The position numbers were made by a program, and so were the translations under genes. Shown piece after piece: positions 18,501 through 26,304 of a stretch of 64,000 bases of DNA. Within the stretch, counting starts at the first letter, position 1. The number at the start of each line of letters is the position of its first letter. The notes under the pieces are model-generated. The model did not search any database and was not told the DNA's origin. It saw nothing but the letters and a program-made list of their open reading frames with translations. Source of the stretch: JACKBJ01 sp964549495 (GTDB lineage Bacteria > Chloroflexota > Anaerolineae > Epilineales > Epilineaceae); contig CAZJWJ010000013.1 in NCBI GenBank assembly GCA_964549495.1, positions 5,682 to 69,681 on the forward strand, written 5' to 3'.

Positions 18501-19732
18501 CCAACAAGAAGACCGCCGCGGAGGCCGAGAGCCCGGAGGCCGATCCGCTGTGGCGATCGCTGGCCGAGATCGCGGAGTCCTCCGGGAGCAGGATCGCCGC
18601 CCTTCGACTGGCCGGCGGTGATCTTCGAGCGCGCTCGGATCATCCCTTGGTGGATCGGGAAGCCAGCGCCGAAGCGAGCGCCCGCCAGCTCTCCCGGCCG
18701 CCGCGCCGCCGGCTCTACCGCTCCAGCTTCACCGCCTTGGCGCGGGGCCATCGCGAGAGCCACGCCGTCGACCTCGGAGAGGGCGGCGAGGACCGGGATG
18801 CCTTGCAGCCCAGCGATCCCTTGGTCGAGGAGGCGCGCGCCGGCGAAGTCGAGGGAAGGTCCACGGTCGGACCGGGAGGCGACCGGTCCCTGGGCATCGA
18901 GCCGTCGCCGGAAGCGCGCGTTCCGCTGGCCGAGCTCGAGGCCGGCACGCGCCTCGGGACGGGCCTGCACGCGCTCTTGGAAGGCATCGACTTCGACGGC
19001 GCGCCCGAGGATTGGCGCGAGCGGGCCGAGATGCTGGTGCGCCGGCAGGTCCTGCCCGAGGCGGCGGTCGATCCGCTGCTGGACCAGCTCGAGGGCTGGC
19101 TGCGCCGGCCGCTCGGCGAGGCGCCCCTGGACTTCCCGCTGGCCAGGCTGGGCTGGCGCGACCGCATCGACGAGATGGCCTTCGTGCTGCCGGTGGCGCT
19201 GGGATCGCGGCAGGGCTTGGCCGCGAGCAGCGCGAAGGCGGTCGGCCCGAAAGGCATCGCGGCCGCGCTGGAGGCGCATCCGGGCGGCCAGCTGCCGGAG
19301 GACTATCCGGCCCGACTGGCCGAGCTGCCGGCCCGGGACTTCGCCGGCTGGCTGCGCGGGGCCATCGACCTGGTCTTCCGGTACAAGGGCTCGGATGGTC
19401 AGACGCGCTGGTACCTGCTGGATTGGAAGTCCAACCGCCTGGGCACGAGCTGGGACGACTACGCCCCGGAGCGGCTGACGGACAGCATGGTCGAGCATCA
19501 CTACTTCCTGCAGGCCCACCTCTACAGCCTGGCCCTGCACCGGCACCTGCGCCGCCACCTCGAAGACTACCGCTACGATCAACACTTCGGCGGCTACCTC
19601 TACCTCTTCCTGCGCGGCATGCATCCCGATCGGCCCGGCAGCGGCCTGGTCTTCGACCGGCCGCCGGCCGCGCGCATCGAGGCCCTCGACCGGCTGCTGC
19701 GCGGCAGGGCGGAGGGAGACGAGACGCCATGA
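15536..19732 (+). CDS. recB: Exodeoxyribonuclease V beta chain RecB (helicase-nuclease)
   Basis: 1398 residues, longer than E. coli RecB (1180). Superfamily 1 helicase motifs: Walker A SAGTGKT (27-33), VVTFTHAAT, FTIHGFCQRML, IDEFQDTD, IGDPKQAIYAFRGAD, VNFRSD, TVHKAKGLEYP, YVAMTRAR. The C-terminal nuclease domain keeps D1278 (GAIDLVF) and D1296/K1298 (LLDWKSN), so it should cut. Extra length comes from low-complexity acidic insertions, for example near residues 115-135 and, between motifs II and III, about residues 475-515. Function: 3'-5' unwinding and end resection in double-strand break repair, plus degradation of foreign DNA. It overlaps recC and recD by 4 bp each. Confidence 0.96.
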   Translation: MSGASLGFGTLDPYRLPLDGMQLIEASAGTGKTYTIGSLVLRLLLEGPAGSASPPGIDQILVVTFTHAATGELRGRIRQRLSAALRQLEGGPPGEDPDFAAWLEARAGLADEAAGEAVGEGNEVKEVDEVDDGRLRECRQRLRQALRDFDDAAIFTIHGFCQRMLRDYAFESGVDFDLELVGQETTLRRTAVQDYWARVTYDAPELAVAWLWEDGKLGLKEMDALGKGMAGSPLLERVPGIPEPKGSDELSGRAESRGLPTAAGNGDADLDVDAIAASESDCARAWASMADAWRADGMGALERLVEAAAAKQINGGTYREATVRGSWPAQIESLLSTRPGWPGSSERSLLGKLAAGHMKVNKGGQEPEHPLFDACADLLEALEGAEPALEAWGLQLRHGLDAWLKRELPERKRRARQQSFDDLLLQLHGALEGDGPDARRLAGRIRGRFKAALIDEFQDTDRVQYENFQRVFAPDAGSRGRSTPGADEGGSSETGAPDVTMLDDGSSATSIGGIATPLLLIGDPKQAIYAFRGADIFAYLEAVRRVGPARRHGLEVNFRSDRSLVEAVNQVWRRAELPFLFDRIPFHPVRARHEDRVEGAAEPLTLAYIPATVANPDDKASPVKADDAKRAAALAAATAVRHLLDSQQQLQDTSGRLHPVTAGDVAILVRENKQAWQMLRLLRDHRVPAVLHTDASVLAQPEAEEMRLILAALLEPAQPRRLRSALATPALGLDAREIDRLSRDERGWEGWIARFRAWQEAWRDAGILPALRRLIDEAGVARRLLELQDGERRLSNLLHLAELLQGVSFREDLGPESLVARYDRLCQEAGDSEGAGDLGDTAQLRLERDEAAVQVVTVHKAKGLEYPFVFCPFLWTGARSPTHYHPPTAYHDLDGDCHQRLDIGPELGDAGQRAARLEGLAEDLRLLYVAMTRARHGLWLALGPFYGFESSALAYLLQSGPAAGQRPEAEASAEMLAAWCDRLTEAAKANKKTAAEAESPEADPLWRSLAEIAESSGSRIAALRLAGGDLRARSDHPLVDREASAEASARQLSRPPRRRLYRSSFTALARGHRESHAVDLGEGGEDRDALQPSDPLVEEARAGEVEGRSTVGPGGDRSLGIEPSPEARVPLAELEAGTRLGTGLHALLEGIDFDGAPEDWRERAEMLVRRQVLPEAAVDPLLDQLEGWLRRPLGEAPLDFPLARLGWRDRIDEMAFVLPVALGSRQGLAASSAKAVGPKGIAAALEAHPGGQLPEDYPARLAELPARDFAGWLRGAIDLVFRYKGSDGQTRWYLLDWKSNRLGTSWDDYAPERLTDSMVEHHYFLQAHLYSLALHRHLRRHLEDYRYDQHFGGYLYLFLRGMHPDRPGSGLVFDRPPAARIEALDRLLRGRAEGDETP

Positions 19733-21846
19733 GCGGCAAGCGCCGAGGGCGCGCCGAAGACCGATCGGGCATGGGGCGCGTCGATGCGCGATCCGGCAAG
19801 GGGCGAGGCGAGGGAATGGGCGCCAGGACGGCGGTGGCGGGCGAAGCGACCATCGAGCGGATCTACGACCGTGACCCGGACTGGCTGGCGGCCATCGACC
19901 GGCAGGCGGCGGCCTTGCTGGCCGATGCGGCCGGCGAGTCGGATGATCGAGTCCGGCTCGCCCTGGCGCTGTGCAGCCGGCAGCTAAGGCGGGGTCACGT
20001 CTGTCTGGAGCTGCGAGGGCTGGCGGGCGAGTCGGGGCCGGTGGACGAAGAGGGCGAGGACCTGGGTGCGGGCGCTTGGCCCGAGGTCGAGGGCTGGTTG
20101 GAGGGGCTGGCCCGCAGCCGGCTCGTCACACGGCTCGCGGACGGGGCCGAGCTCTCGGCCGCGCCGGCCGAGCCGCGGCCGCTGGTCCTCGAACTGCCAT
20201 CGGGCCGGCTCTACCTGCGGCGCTGGTGGGATCACGAGGCGAGCCTGGCCGCGGCCATCCGGCGGCGGGCCGGGCAGCCGGCCGAGCATGCTGCGCAGCG
20301 GCTCGAAGACGGGCTGGCGCGGCTCTTCCCGCCCATCGAGGGGGCGGCGGATGCCGGCCGGCGCGGGCAGGCCGAGGCGGCAGCCCTGGCCCTGCGCCGG
20401 CGCCTGGCGGTGATCACCGGCGGGCCCGGCACCGGCAAGACCACCACCGTGCTGCGCCTGCTGGCCCTGGTCATCGAGCAGGCCCTGGCGGCCGGTGGGC
20501 CGGCGCCGCGCATCCTCCTGCTGGCCCCCACCGGCAAGGCCGCGGCGCGCATGGAGGAGTCGATGCGCGCCGGCCGCGACCAGCTGCCGGGCTCGGAGGC
20601 GCTGCGGGCGGCGATCCCCCGGGAGGCCAGCACCATCCACCGTGCGCTGGGACCGCGGCGGGATGGGACCTGGCGTCACGATGCCGACCATCCCCTGAGC
20701 GCCGACCTGGTGGTGGTCGACGAAGCCTCGATGATCGACGCGGCCCTGATGCGGGCCTTGCTCGAAGCGCTGCCCGAGCCGGCGCGGCTGGTGATCCTGG
20801 GCGACCCGGATCAGCTGGCCAGCGTGGACGCCGGCGCGGTGCTGGCCGACATCTGCGGGCCGGAGGGGGACGAGGATCGAGCGCGCGCGGGTCGAGACGA
20901 CCGGACGTCGAACTCGGACGGTCAGGCGACCGAGGACCGGGCGGGGCCGCCCATCGCGGGCTGCATCGCCCGGCTTCGATATAGCTTCCGCTTCGGACCG
21001 GAGACCGGCATCGGCGCCCTGGCGCGGGCGCTTCGGAGCGGCGACGTGGAGGCGGTGTTGGCGGTGCTGGAGGATCCAGGGCGGGAGGACCTGAGCTGGG
21101 TCGAGCGGCCGGCCATCGGCGCGGACGGCCGTCTGGAGGCGGGGCTGGAAGCACGGGTGCTGGCCGGCTACGGGCGCTACCTCGATGCGCTCGATGGGGC
21201 CGCGGTCCCTGCCGATGCCAGCGACGACGGCGCAGGCGACGACGGCGCAAGGGTCGAAGGGGAGCGCGACGACGTCGGGGCGCGCATCGAGGCGATCCAG
21301 GCCGCGCTGCGCGCGCTGGGCGGCTTTCGCATCCTCTGCGCCCATCGGCGCGGCCCCTCCGGCGTGGCCCGGCTGGGCAGCGCGGCCATCGAGGCCCTCA
21401 GCCGGGCCGGGCGCATCCAGGTTCGCGGCGAGCGCTGGGCCGGCCGGCCCATCCTGATCCTGCGCAACGAGCCGGCGCTGGGACTGTACAACGGCGACGT
21501 CGGATTGGTCGCCGAGGATCCTCGGTCCCGGGGCGAGCTGCGGGCCTTCTTCGAGGGCCCGGAGGGCGGGCCGCGCTCGCTGGCCCTGCCACGGCTGCCG
21601 GCCCACGAGACCGTTCTGGCCATGAGCATCCACAAGAGTCAGGGCTCGGAGCTCGACGAATTGGCCATCGTGCTGCCGCCGCCCGGCTCGCCACTGCTCA
21701 CCCGCGAGCTGCTCTACACCGCGGTCACGCGGGCGCGGCGAGGGCTCAGCATCCACGCCAGCCGCGAGGCCATCGAGATCTGCGTGCGAAGGCGCGCGGC
21801 GCGGGCCAGCGGGCTGCAAGCGCGGCTGTGGGGCGATCGGCGGTGA
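19729..21846 (+). CDS. recD: Exodeoxyribonuclease V alpha chain RecD (5'-3' helicase)
   Basis: 705 residues. ATG 19729 overlaps the recB TGA as ATGA; the open frame extends further upstream, but only as out-of-frame recB sequence. Superfamily 1B motifs: Walker A GGPGTGKTTT (from about residue 230), LLLAPTGKAAARM, STIHRALG, VVVDEASMID, ILGDPDQLASVDAG, LRYSFRFG, and the C-terminal MSIHKSQGSELDE and YTAVTRARRGLSI. RecD is the fast 5'-3' motor of RecBCD. Odd features: a ~40-residue basic/Gly N-terminal extension and two acidic low-complexity insertions (20866-20950 and 21196-21285). Last gene of the operon; it converges on the pyrophosphatase gene with only 37 bp between, and no obvious terminator is seen there. 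Confidence 0.95.
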   Translation: MSGKRRGRAEDRSGMGRVDARSGKGRGEGMGARTAVAGEATIERIYDRDPDWLAAIDRQAAALLADAAGESDDRVRLALALCSRQLRRGHVCLELRGLAGESGPVDEEGEDLGAGAWPEVEGWLEGLARSRLVTRLADGAELSAAPAEPRPLVLELPSGRLYLRRWWDHEASLAAAIRRRAGQPAEHAAQRLEDGLARLFPPIEGAADAGRRGQAEAAALALRRRLAVITGGPGTGKTTTVLRLLALVIEQALAAGGPAPRILLLAPTGKAAARMEESMRAGRDQLPGSEALRAAIPREASTIHRALGPRRDGTWRHDADHPLSADLVVVDEASMIDAALMRALLEALPEPARLVILGDPDQLASVDAGAVLADICGPEGDEDRARAGRDDRTSNSDGQATEDRAGPPIAGCIARLRYSFRFGPETGIGALARALRSGDVEAVLAVLEDPGREDLSWVERPAIGADGRLEAGLEARVLAGYGRYLDALDGAAVPADASDDGAGDDGARVEGERDDVGARIEAIQAALRALGGFRILCAHRRGPSGVARLGSAAIEALSRAGRIQVRGERWAGRPILILRNEPALGLYNGDVGLVAEDPRSRGELRAFFEGPEGGPRSLALPRLPAHETVLAMSIHKSQGSELDELAIVLPPPGSPLLTRELLYTAVTRARRGLSIHASREAIEICVRRRAARASGLQARLWGDRR

Positions 21847-21883
21847 TCGCCGCCACAGGGCGTCCCAAGGGCTCGTCGAGCCA

Positions 21884-22438
21884 TCAGATGCCCGAATCGG
21901 ATCGAGCCGGGCCGTAGCGCTCGCGGTAGCGGTCCATCGCCTCGCGCATGATGCGCCGCGCCGCCTCGGGGCCCTGGAAGTCCTCGACGACGACCTCCTT
22001 CTCCTCGAGCACCTTGTAGTCCTCGAAGAAGCGCCGGATCTCGCGCATGCGGTGCGGTGGCAGCTCGTCGATGTGGCGGTAGCCGTTGTACTCCGGGTCG
22101 TCCAGGTGGACGCAGATGATCTTCTCGTCGCGCTGGCCCTGGTCCAGCATCACCATCATGCCGATGGGCCGGGCGCGCAGGAGGCTCAGCGGGTCCACCG
22201 GCTGCTGCATCAGGACCAGGACGTCCAGCGGGTCCTCGTCGTCGCCCAGGCTGCGCGGGACGAAGCCGTAGTTGGTCGGGAAGACCACCGAGCTGTAGAG
22301 CACCCGGTCGACGCGCAGCATGCCGCTGGCCTTGTCCAGCTCGTACTTGACCTTGCTGCCCTTGGGGATCTCGATGACCGCCTCGAAGCAGTCGGGCGCC
22401 TCGGGCCCCGGATCGACGTCGTGCCAGGCGTGGGTCAT
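21884..22438 (-). CDS. ppa: Inorganic pyrophosphatase, family I
   Basis: 184 residues, typical of bacterial family I PPase. The signature DEDPLDV is present, with the metal- and phosphate-binding surroundings EIPKGSKVKYELDK, YGFVPRS and DEKIICVHLDDPEYN. It hydrolyses cytoplasmic PPi to 2 Pi, pulling biosynthetic reactions such as sugar-nucleotide formation forward. The ATG at 22438 overlaps the stop of the upstream FAD protein (ATGA), so the two are cotranscribed on the minus strand. Confidence 0.97.
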   Translation of the reverse strand: MTHAWHDVDPGPEAPDCFEAVIEIPKGSKVKYELDKASGMLRVDRVLYSSVVFPTNYGFVPRSLGDDEDPLDVLVLMQQPVDPLSLLRARPIGMMVMLDQGQRDEKIICVHLDDPEYNGYRHIDELPPHRMREIRRFFEDYKVLEEKEVVVEDFQGPEAARRIMREAMDRYRERYGPARSDSGI

Positions 22439-23715
22439 GCAGGGCCCTCCAGGGCGCGGGCGCGATCGATGACCTCACGGGCCACGTGCCGCGCATCGTC
22501 GAAGAGCTCGTCGACGTCCTTGTGCTCGAACTGGGCGTTGCGCCCGATCAGGAATAGATCGGGCCGGTCGGCCAAGAAGGCCTGTACTCGGGCGATGTTG
22601 TCCTCGTAGGCCAGATCGTAGATCGGGTAAGCCGCCGAGAGGCGGATGCTGCGCGAGTCCAGCACCTCGCCAGGCTCGAGCAGGCCGATCTCGGCCAGCT
22701 CGGCCACCACGCGCTCTTCGGAATGGTCCTCGATGCGGGTGGCCTCGCAGCACAGGACCGTGCGATCGGCCGGGTAGCGCTCGAGCAGGTCGGGCCGGAC
22801 GAAGTTCTTGAACTCGGCCACCCGGTTGAGCAGGTGCCGGCCGTCGGCCAGGTAGAACCAGTGGTTGGGGCTGACCTGGGGCTTGGCCACGCTCAGGTAG
22901 GTGATGATGGCCGGCCGGTAGCCCATGTCCAGCTCCAGCCCCAGCTGGCCCAACACCGTCGTCAAGGACAGGGAGCTGATCACCAGGTCGTAGTCGCGCA
23001 CGAAGGGTCCGTCCGGCCCCTCGAAGTGGATGCGGTAGCCACCCTCGTCCCGCTCGAGCAGCCGCGTCATCCGGGTCTCCATCCGCAGCCTGGGCGCCAG
23101 GTCGCGGGCCAACCGCGTGGCGATGGCGCCGTAGCCGCCCTCGTCCGGGTACCAGAAGCTCTTGAAGTAGAGCCGCGAGCTGCGGCGGACCATGTCGCGC
23201 AGGCCGCCGACGCGGATCTTGCGCCGGCCCCATTCGGGCGAGATCTGGTCGGCCGGGATGCCGAAGAGCTTCTCGGAGTAGGGCTTGAAGAAGAAGCGGT
23301 TGAGGCCCTCGCCGAACTGGTTGAGCACCAGGTCCTCGAAGCTGTCCTCGGGCCGCTGCGGCCGGCGCAGGTAATGCCAGCCGATGTCCAGGCTGGTCTC
23401 CGGCAGGAAGCGCAGCATCACCTCGACGGCGTTGACCGGGTCGCGGATCCACTTGCCGTGGATGTGGATCTGGCTCTGGCGGCGCAGCTGGTGCATCGGC
23501 ACCAGGCTGCGCATCTCGTCGAGCAACGCGGGATCGTCGGCGTGCAGGCGGTGCGGCGCCAGGTCGCAGTCGAAGCCCTGCCAGTGGAAGCTGCGGGCCA
23601 AGCCGCCCACCTCGGCGGACTTCTCGTAGACCTCCACCTCGAGCCCTGGCCGCTCGCAGAGGAACCAGGCGGCGCTCAGGCCGGCGATGCCGGCACCGAG
23701 AATGGCGATGCGCAT
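22435..23715 (-). CDS. FAD-dependent oxidoreductase, UDP-galactopyranose mutase-like
   Basis: 426 residues starting at ATG 23715 with FAD-binding AILGAGIAGLSAAWFL, then VEVYEKSAEVGGLARS. Shared with the paralogue at 1899-3389 are FFFKPYSEKLFGIPADQI and the late YPIYDLAYE plus a G-R-N-A-Q-F FAD contact. Such proteins sit in polysaccharide and glycosyltransferase loci and are annotated as UGM-like or protoporphyrinogen oxidase-like; the substrate is unknown. Only a distant AAGGAA is seen 5' of the ATG; upstream in-frame ATGs exist but add no conserved sequence. It is divergent from the membrane glycosyltransferase (180-bp gap) and overlaps ppa by 4 bp. Confidence 0.85.
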   Translation of the reverse strand: MRIAILGAGIAGLSAAWFLCERPGLEVEVYEKSAEVGGLARSFHWQGFDCDLAPHRLHADDPALLDEMRSLVPMHQLRRQSQIHIHGKWIRDPVNAVEVMLRFLPETSLDIGWHYLRRPQRPEDSFEDLVLNQFGEGLNRFFFKPYSEKLFGIPADQISPEWGRRKIRVGGLRDMVRRSSRLYFKSFWYPDEGGYGAIATRLARDLAPRLRMETRMTRLLERDEGGYRIHFEGPDGPFVRDYDLVISSLSLTTVLGQLGLELDMGYRPAIITYLSVAKPQVSPNHWFYLADGRHLLNRVAEFKNFVRPDLLERYPADRTVLCCEATRIEDHSEERVVAELAEIGLLEPGEVLDSRSIRLSAAYPIYDLAYEDNIARVQAFLADRPDLFLIGRNAQFEHKDVDELFDDARHVAREVIDRARALEGPA

Positions 23716-23880
23716 GGCAAAGCCTTGTTTCCTTGCGGCCCGGTCGGTCGCCGGGCCCCGATGTAAAGAGGCAATGGTAGTCCTCATTCCCGTCGGCGCA
23801 AGGCCGCGAGTCTCGGGTCGGACGATTCGGGGGGCTCGCAGCGCATTTCGTCCGGCGTTGCACCCAGCGGCCGACCTGAC

Positions 23881-23886
23881 TACCCT
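23881..23886 (+). promoter_or_regulatory. -10-like element, leaderless arrangement
   Basis: TACCCT ends 8 nt before ATG 23895 with no Shine-Dalgarno between, the same layout as at pcrA and recC. The hexamer is a weak match, so this is tentative. Confidence 0.3.
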
Positions 23887-23894
23887 AGTCGGCC

Positions 23895-25583
23895 ATGCTC
23901 CACCGCCTCGCCGGCGCCGCGCGCGCCCATCCGATGCTCCTGGCCATCCTCGGCCTGTCCCTGCTGCTCAACGGCATCGGCCTCAGCTGGGGCCTGCCGG
24001 GCGTCGAGTCCTGGATGGCCGATTCGGTGGCCGGCGAGTTGAGCCTGAAGGTCTGGGCCACCTACTGGCTCAGCAGCCACAAGTACCCCTACCTGCATGG
24101 CTTTCTGAACTTCTTGGCCTATGGCCCGCTCTTGATCTACTGGCTGGCCACCGGGCAGCTGGACGGCGGCTGCTGGCCCTACCTCAAGGCCAAATGCTTC
24201 GAGACCGACGCCTTCGTTCAGCTGGGCAGCCTGATCCTGATCTCGCGCGCCATCTCGGCCCTGATGGGCACGGCCACGGTCTGGCTGACCTGGCGCCTGG
24301 CCCGCGCCGTCGGCGCCTCGAGTCGGGCGGCCCTCCTGGCGGCCCTGGGCGCCGCCTGCAGCCTGGCCCTGGTGCTCTATTCCCACCTGGGCACCCTCGA
24401 CGGGCCGGTGACCTTCTGGTACACGCTCTCGCTCTTGGCCTTCATCGGCATCCTGAAGCGGGGCCGCGTCCGCGACTACGCCGCCTTCGGCCTGAGCTCC
24501 GGCGCCGCGCTGGGTACCAAGGAAGGGGTCATCGGGGCCTACGTGCTGACGGCGCTGGCCATCCTCTGGGCGCATGGGACGGGACCGCGGCAAATCGGAG
24601 GGCAGGTCGGACATCCGACCTCCGAGGCAGGTTGGTGGACGCGCCTGCGAGCCCTATCCGACCGGCGGCTGCTGAGCCTCGTCGGCGGCCTGGTCCTGGT
24701 CTACGGCTTGTCGACCAACCCCGTCTTCAACTGGGCCGGCTTCGTCGAGCATTGGCAGCAGTGGCTGCCCAGCCACGGCCGCATGGCCGGCTACCAGTCC
24801 TCGCTGGGGCTGGGCGAGGCGATGGCGCGGGCCTGGCGCAAGGCGCGTCTGGCCCTGGACTTGCCGTTCCTGCTCTTGGCGCTGACCGGCCTGGCCCATC
24901 TGCTCTGGCGCCGGCTGCGTCGGCGCGAGCGCGATGAGAAGCTCGCCTTGGCCCTGGCCATCCCCAGCCTGAGCTACCTGGGCCTGAGCGTGCTGCTCTC
25001 GCGCATCGTCGAGGTGCGCGTCTTCCTGCCGCTGGTCCCCGTGCTGGCGCTCTACGCCGGCCTGCTGGGCGATCGCCTGCTGCGCGCCGCGGCCGGCCAT
25101 CTGCGGCCGGCCATCCTGGCGCTCCTGGCCCTGGTCTATGTCCACGCCGGCCTGCACGCCCTCAACCACGACCTCCTGATGCTCCGCGACAGCCGCTACG
25201 CGGCCGAGGACTGGCTGCGGCAGGCCGCGGACACCGAGACGCGCATCCTGGCCTATGGCGACAGCCGCTACCTACCGCGCCTGGACTGGCTGGGCCTCGA
25301 TGCGCGCTGGGACGATCCCGATGCGCCGCCCGGGCCGCAGCTGCAGGAGATCCAGCCGGAATTGGTCCTGCTCTCCTCGCGCTGGATCGATCGCTTCGAG
25401 GAAGAGCCGGAGGGCGACTTCTTCTCGGACCTGCGCGCCGGCCGGTTGGGCTACGAGGTGGTCTTCGACCACCGGAGCGAGCTGCCCTTGCGCTGGAGCA
25501 TGGACCCGATGCGCGCCTCGGGCAGCATCGCACCGCGCATCACCATCCTGCGGAAGGTCGGCGCGGGCGCGCTGCAACCCTAG
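23895..25583 (+). CDS. GT39/ArnT-like membrane glycosyltransferase
   Basis: 562 residues with roughly ten hydrophobic segments, starting at about residues 13-30. The GT-C fold is suggested by an acidic-residue-bearing first loop (SWMADSVAGELSLK), a long loop with KYPYLHGFLNFLAYGP, and the helix pair around LYSHLGTLDGPVTFWYTLS and ALGTKEGVIGAY, as in dolichyl- or polyprenyl-phosphate-sugar dependent enzymes (PMT_2 group). The C-terminal ~110 residues are soluble and extracytoplasmic (LAYGDSRYLPRLDWLG). It likely moves a sugar from a polyprenyl phosphate carrier to a surface glycan or protein; donor and acceptor are unknown. Confidence 0.75.
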   Translation: MLHRLAGAARAHPMLLAILGLSLLLNGIGLSWGLPGVESWMADSVAGELSLKVWATYWLSSHKYPYLHGFLNFLAYGPLLIYWLATGQLDGGCWPYLKAKCFETDAFVQLGSLILISRAISALMGTATVWLTWRLARAVGASSRAALLAALGAACSLALVLYSHLGTLDGPVTFWYTLSLLAFIGILKRGRVRDYAAFGLSSGAALGTKEGVIGAYVLTALAILWAHGTGPRQIGGQVGHPTSEAGWWTRLRALSDRRLLSLVGGLVLVYGLSTNPVFNWAGFVEHWQQWLPSHGRMAGYQSSLGLGEAMARAWRKARLALDLPFLLLALTGLAHLLWRRLRRRERDEKLALALAIPSLSYLGLSVLLSRIVEVRVFLPLVPVLALYAGLLGDRLLRAAAGHLRPAILALLALVYVHAGLHALNHDLLMLRDSRYAAEDWLRQAADTETRILAYGDSRYLPRLDWLGLDARWDDPDAPPGPQLQEIQPELVLLSSRWIDRFEEEPEGDFFSDLRAGRLGYEVVFDHRSELPLRWSMDPMRASGSIAPRITILRKVGAGALQP

Positions 25584-25656
25584 CACCTCGGCCGCGTATG
25601 CCAGGGTCGAGTTGGGGCCCCGCGAACCGATTGGCTCCCGAAGGAGATCTCATCCC

Positions 25657-26214
25657 ATGCCCGATATCTTCAGCGCCTTCGGCCTGTCGGCCTCGGCCGG
25701 ATTGAACGCCTACATCCCGCTGCTCATCATCGCCCTGACGGCGCGCTTCACCGACTGGATCGAGCTGAGCTCGCCCTACAACCTGATCGAGTCCTGGTGG
25801 GCCATCGGCGTCATCGCCGTGCTCTTGGTGGTCGAGGTGCTGGCCGACAAGTTCCCGGTGGCCGATCACATCAACGACGCCATCGCCACCTTCATCCGAC
25901 CCACCGCCGGAGCCCTGCTCTTCGCCGCCGCGGCCGGCAACGTCGAGAACATGAACCAGATCTTTTCGTTGGTCCTGGGCCTCCTGACGGCCGGCGGCGT
26001 CCACGCCGCCAAGGCCACCGCCCGGCCGATGGTCACCGCCACCACCGGCGGCCTGGGCAATCCGGTGGTCAGCACGCTCGAGGACATCGCGGCCCTGGTC
26101 ACCAGCCTGGTGGCCATCCTGATGCCGGCCCTGATCGCAGTGGCCATGCTGGTCTTCGGCCTCTTCTTGATCGGCTGGTGGGGCCGTCGGCGTCAGCGCT
26201 TGGCCCGGGTCTGA
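25657..26214 (+). CDS. DUF4126 family integral membrane protein
   Basis: 185 residues with about five hydrophobic segments. The N-terminus GLSASAGLNAYIPLLIIAL and the middle TAGGVHAAKATARPMVTATTG match the DUF4126 family as I recall it. Function is unknown; the repeated small-residue helices suggest a channel- or transporter-like fold. ATG 25657 is set by AAGGAG at 25641-25646. It follows the glycosyltransferase by 73 bp on the same strand and converges with the beta-helix gene. Confidence 0.8.
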   Translation: MPDIFSAFGLSASAGLNAYIPLLIIALTARFTDWIELSSPYNLIESWWAIGVIAVLLVVEVLADKFPVADHINDAIATFIRPTAGALLFAAAAGNVENMNQIFSLVLGLLTAGGVHAAKATARPMVTATTGGLGNPVVSTLEDIAALVTSLVAILMPALIAVAMLVFGLFLIGWWGRRRQRLARV

Positions 26215-26229
26215 CCGAGGTCCGTTCGC

Positions 26230-26257
26230 CGTCTAGCCGATCCCCGTCTAGCCGATC
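26230..26257. repeat. Short tandem direct repeat
   Basis: The 13-mer CGTCTAGCCGATC occurs at 26230-26242 and 26245-26257 (15-bp period), with a degenerate third copy just after. It lies in the 90-bp gap between convergent genes; no function is evident. Confidence 0.5.
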
Positions 26258-26304
26258 ACCGACGAGCCGCTGACCAAGAGCGACGGCGATCGGCCGCGAC
26301 CGGA

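Noticed and set aside
12894..19624. Very long antisense frames (801 and 1310 codons) opposite recC/recB
   Set aside because: They mirror the codon bias of recC/recB and contain no domain signatures or start sites.
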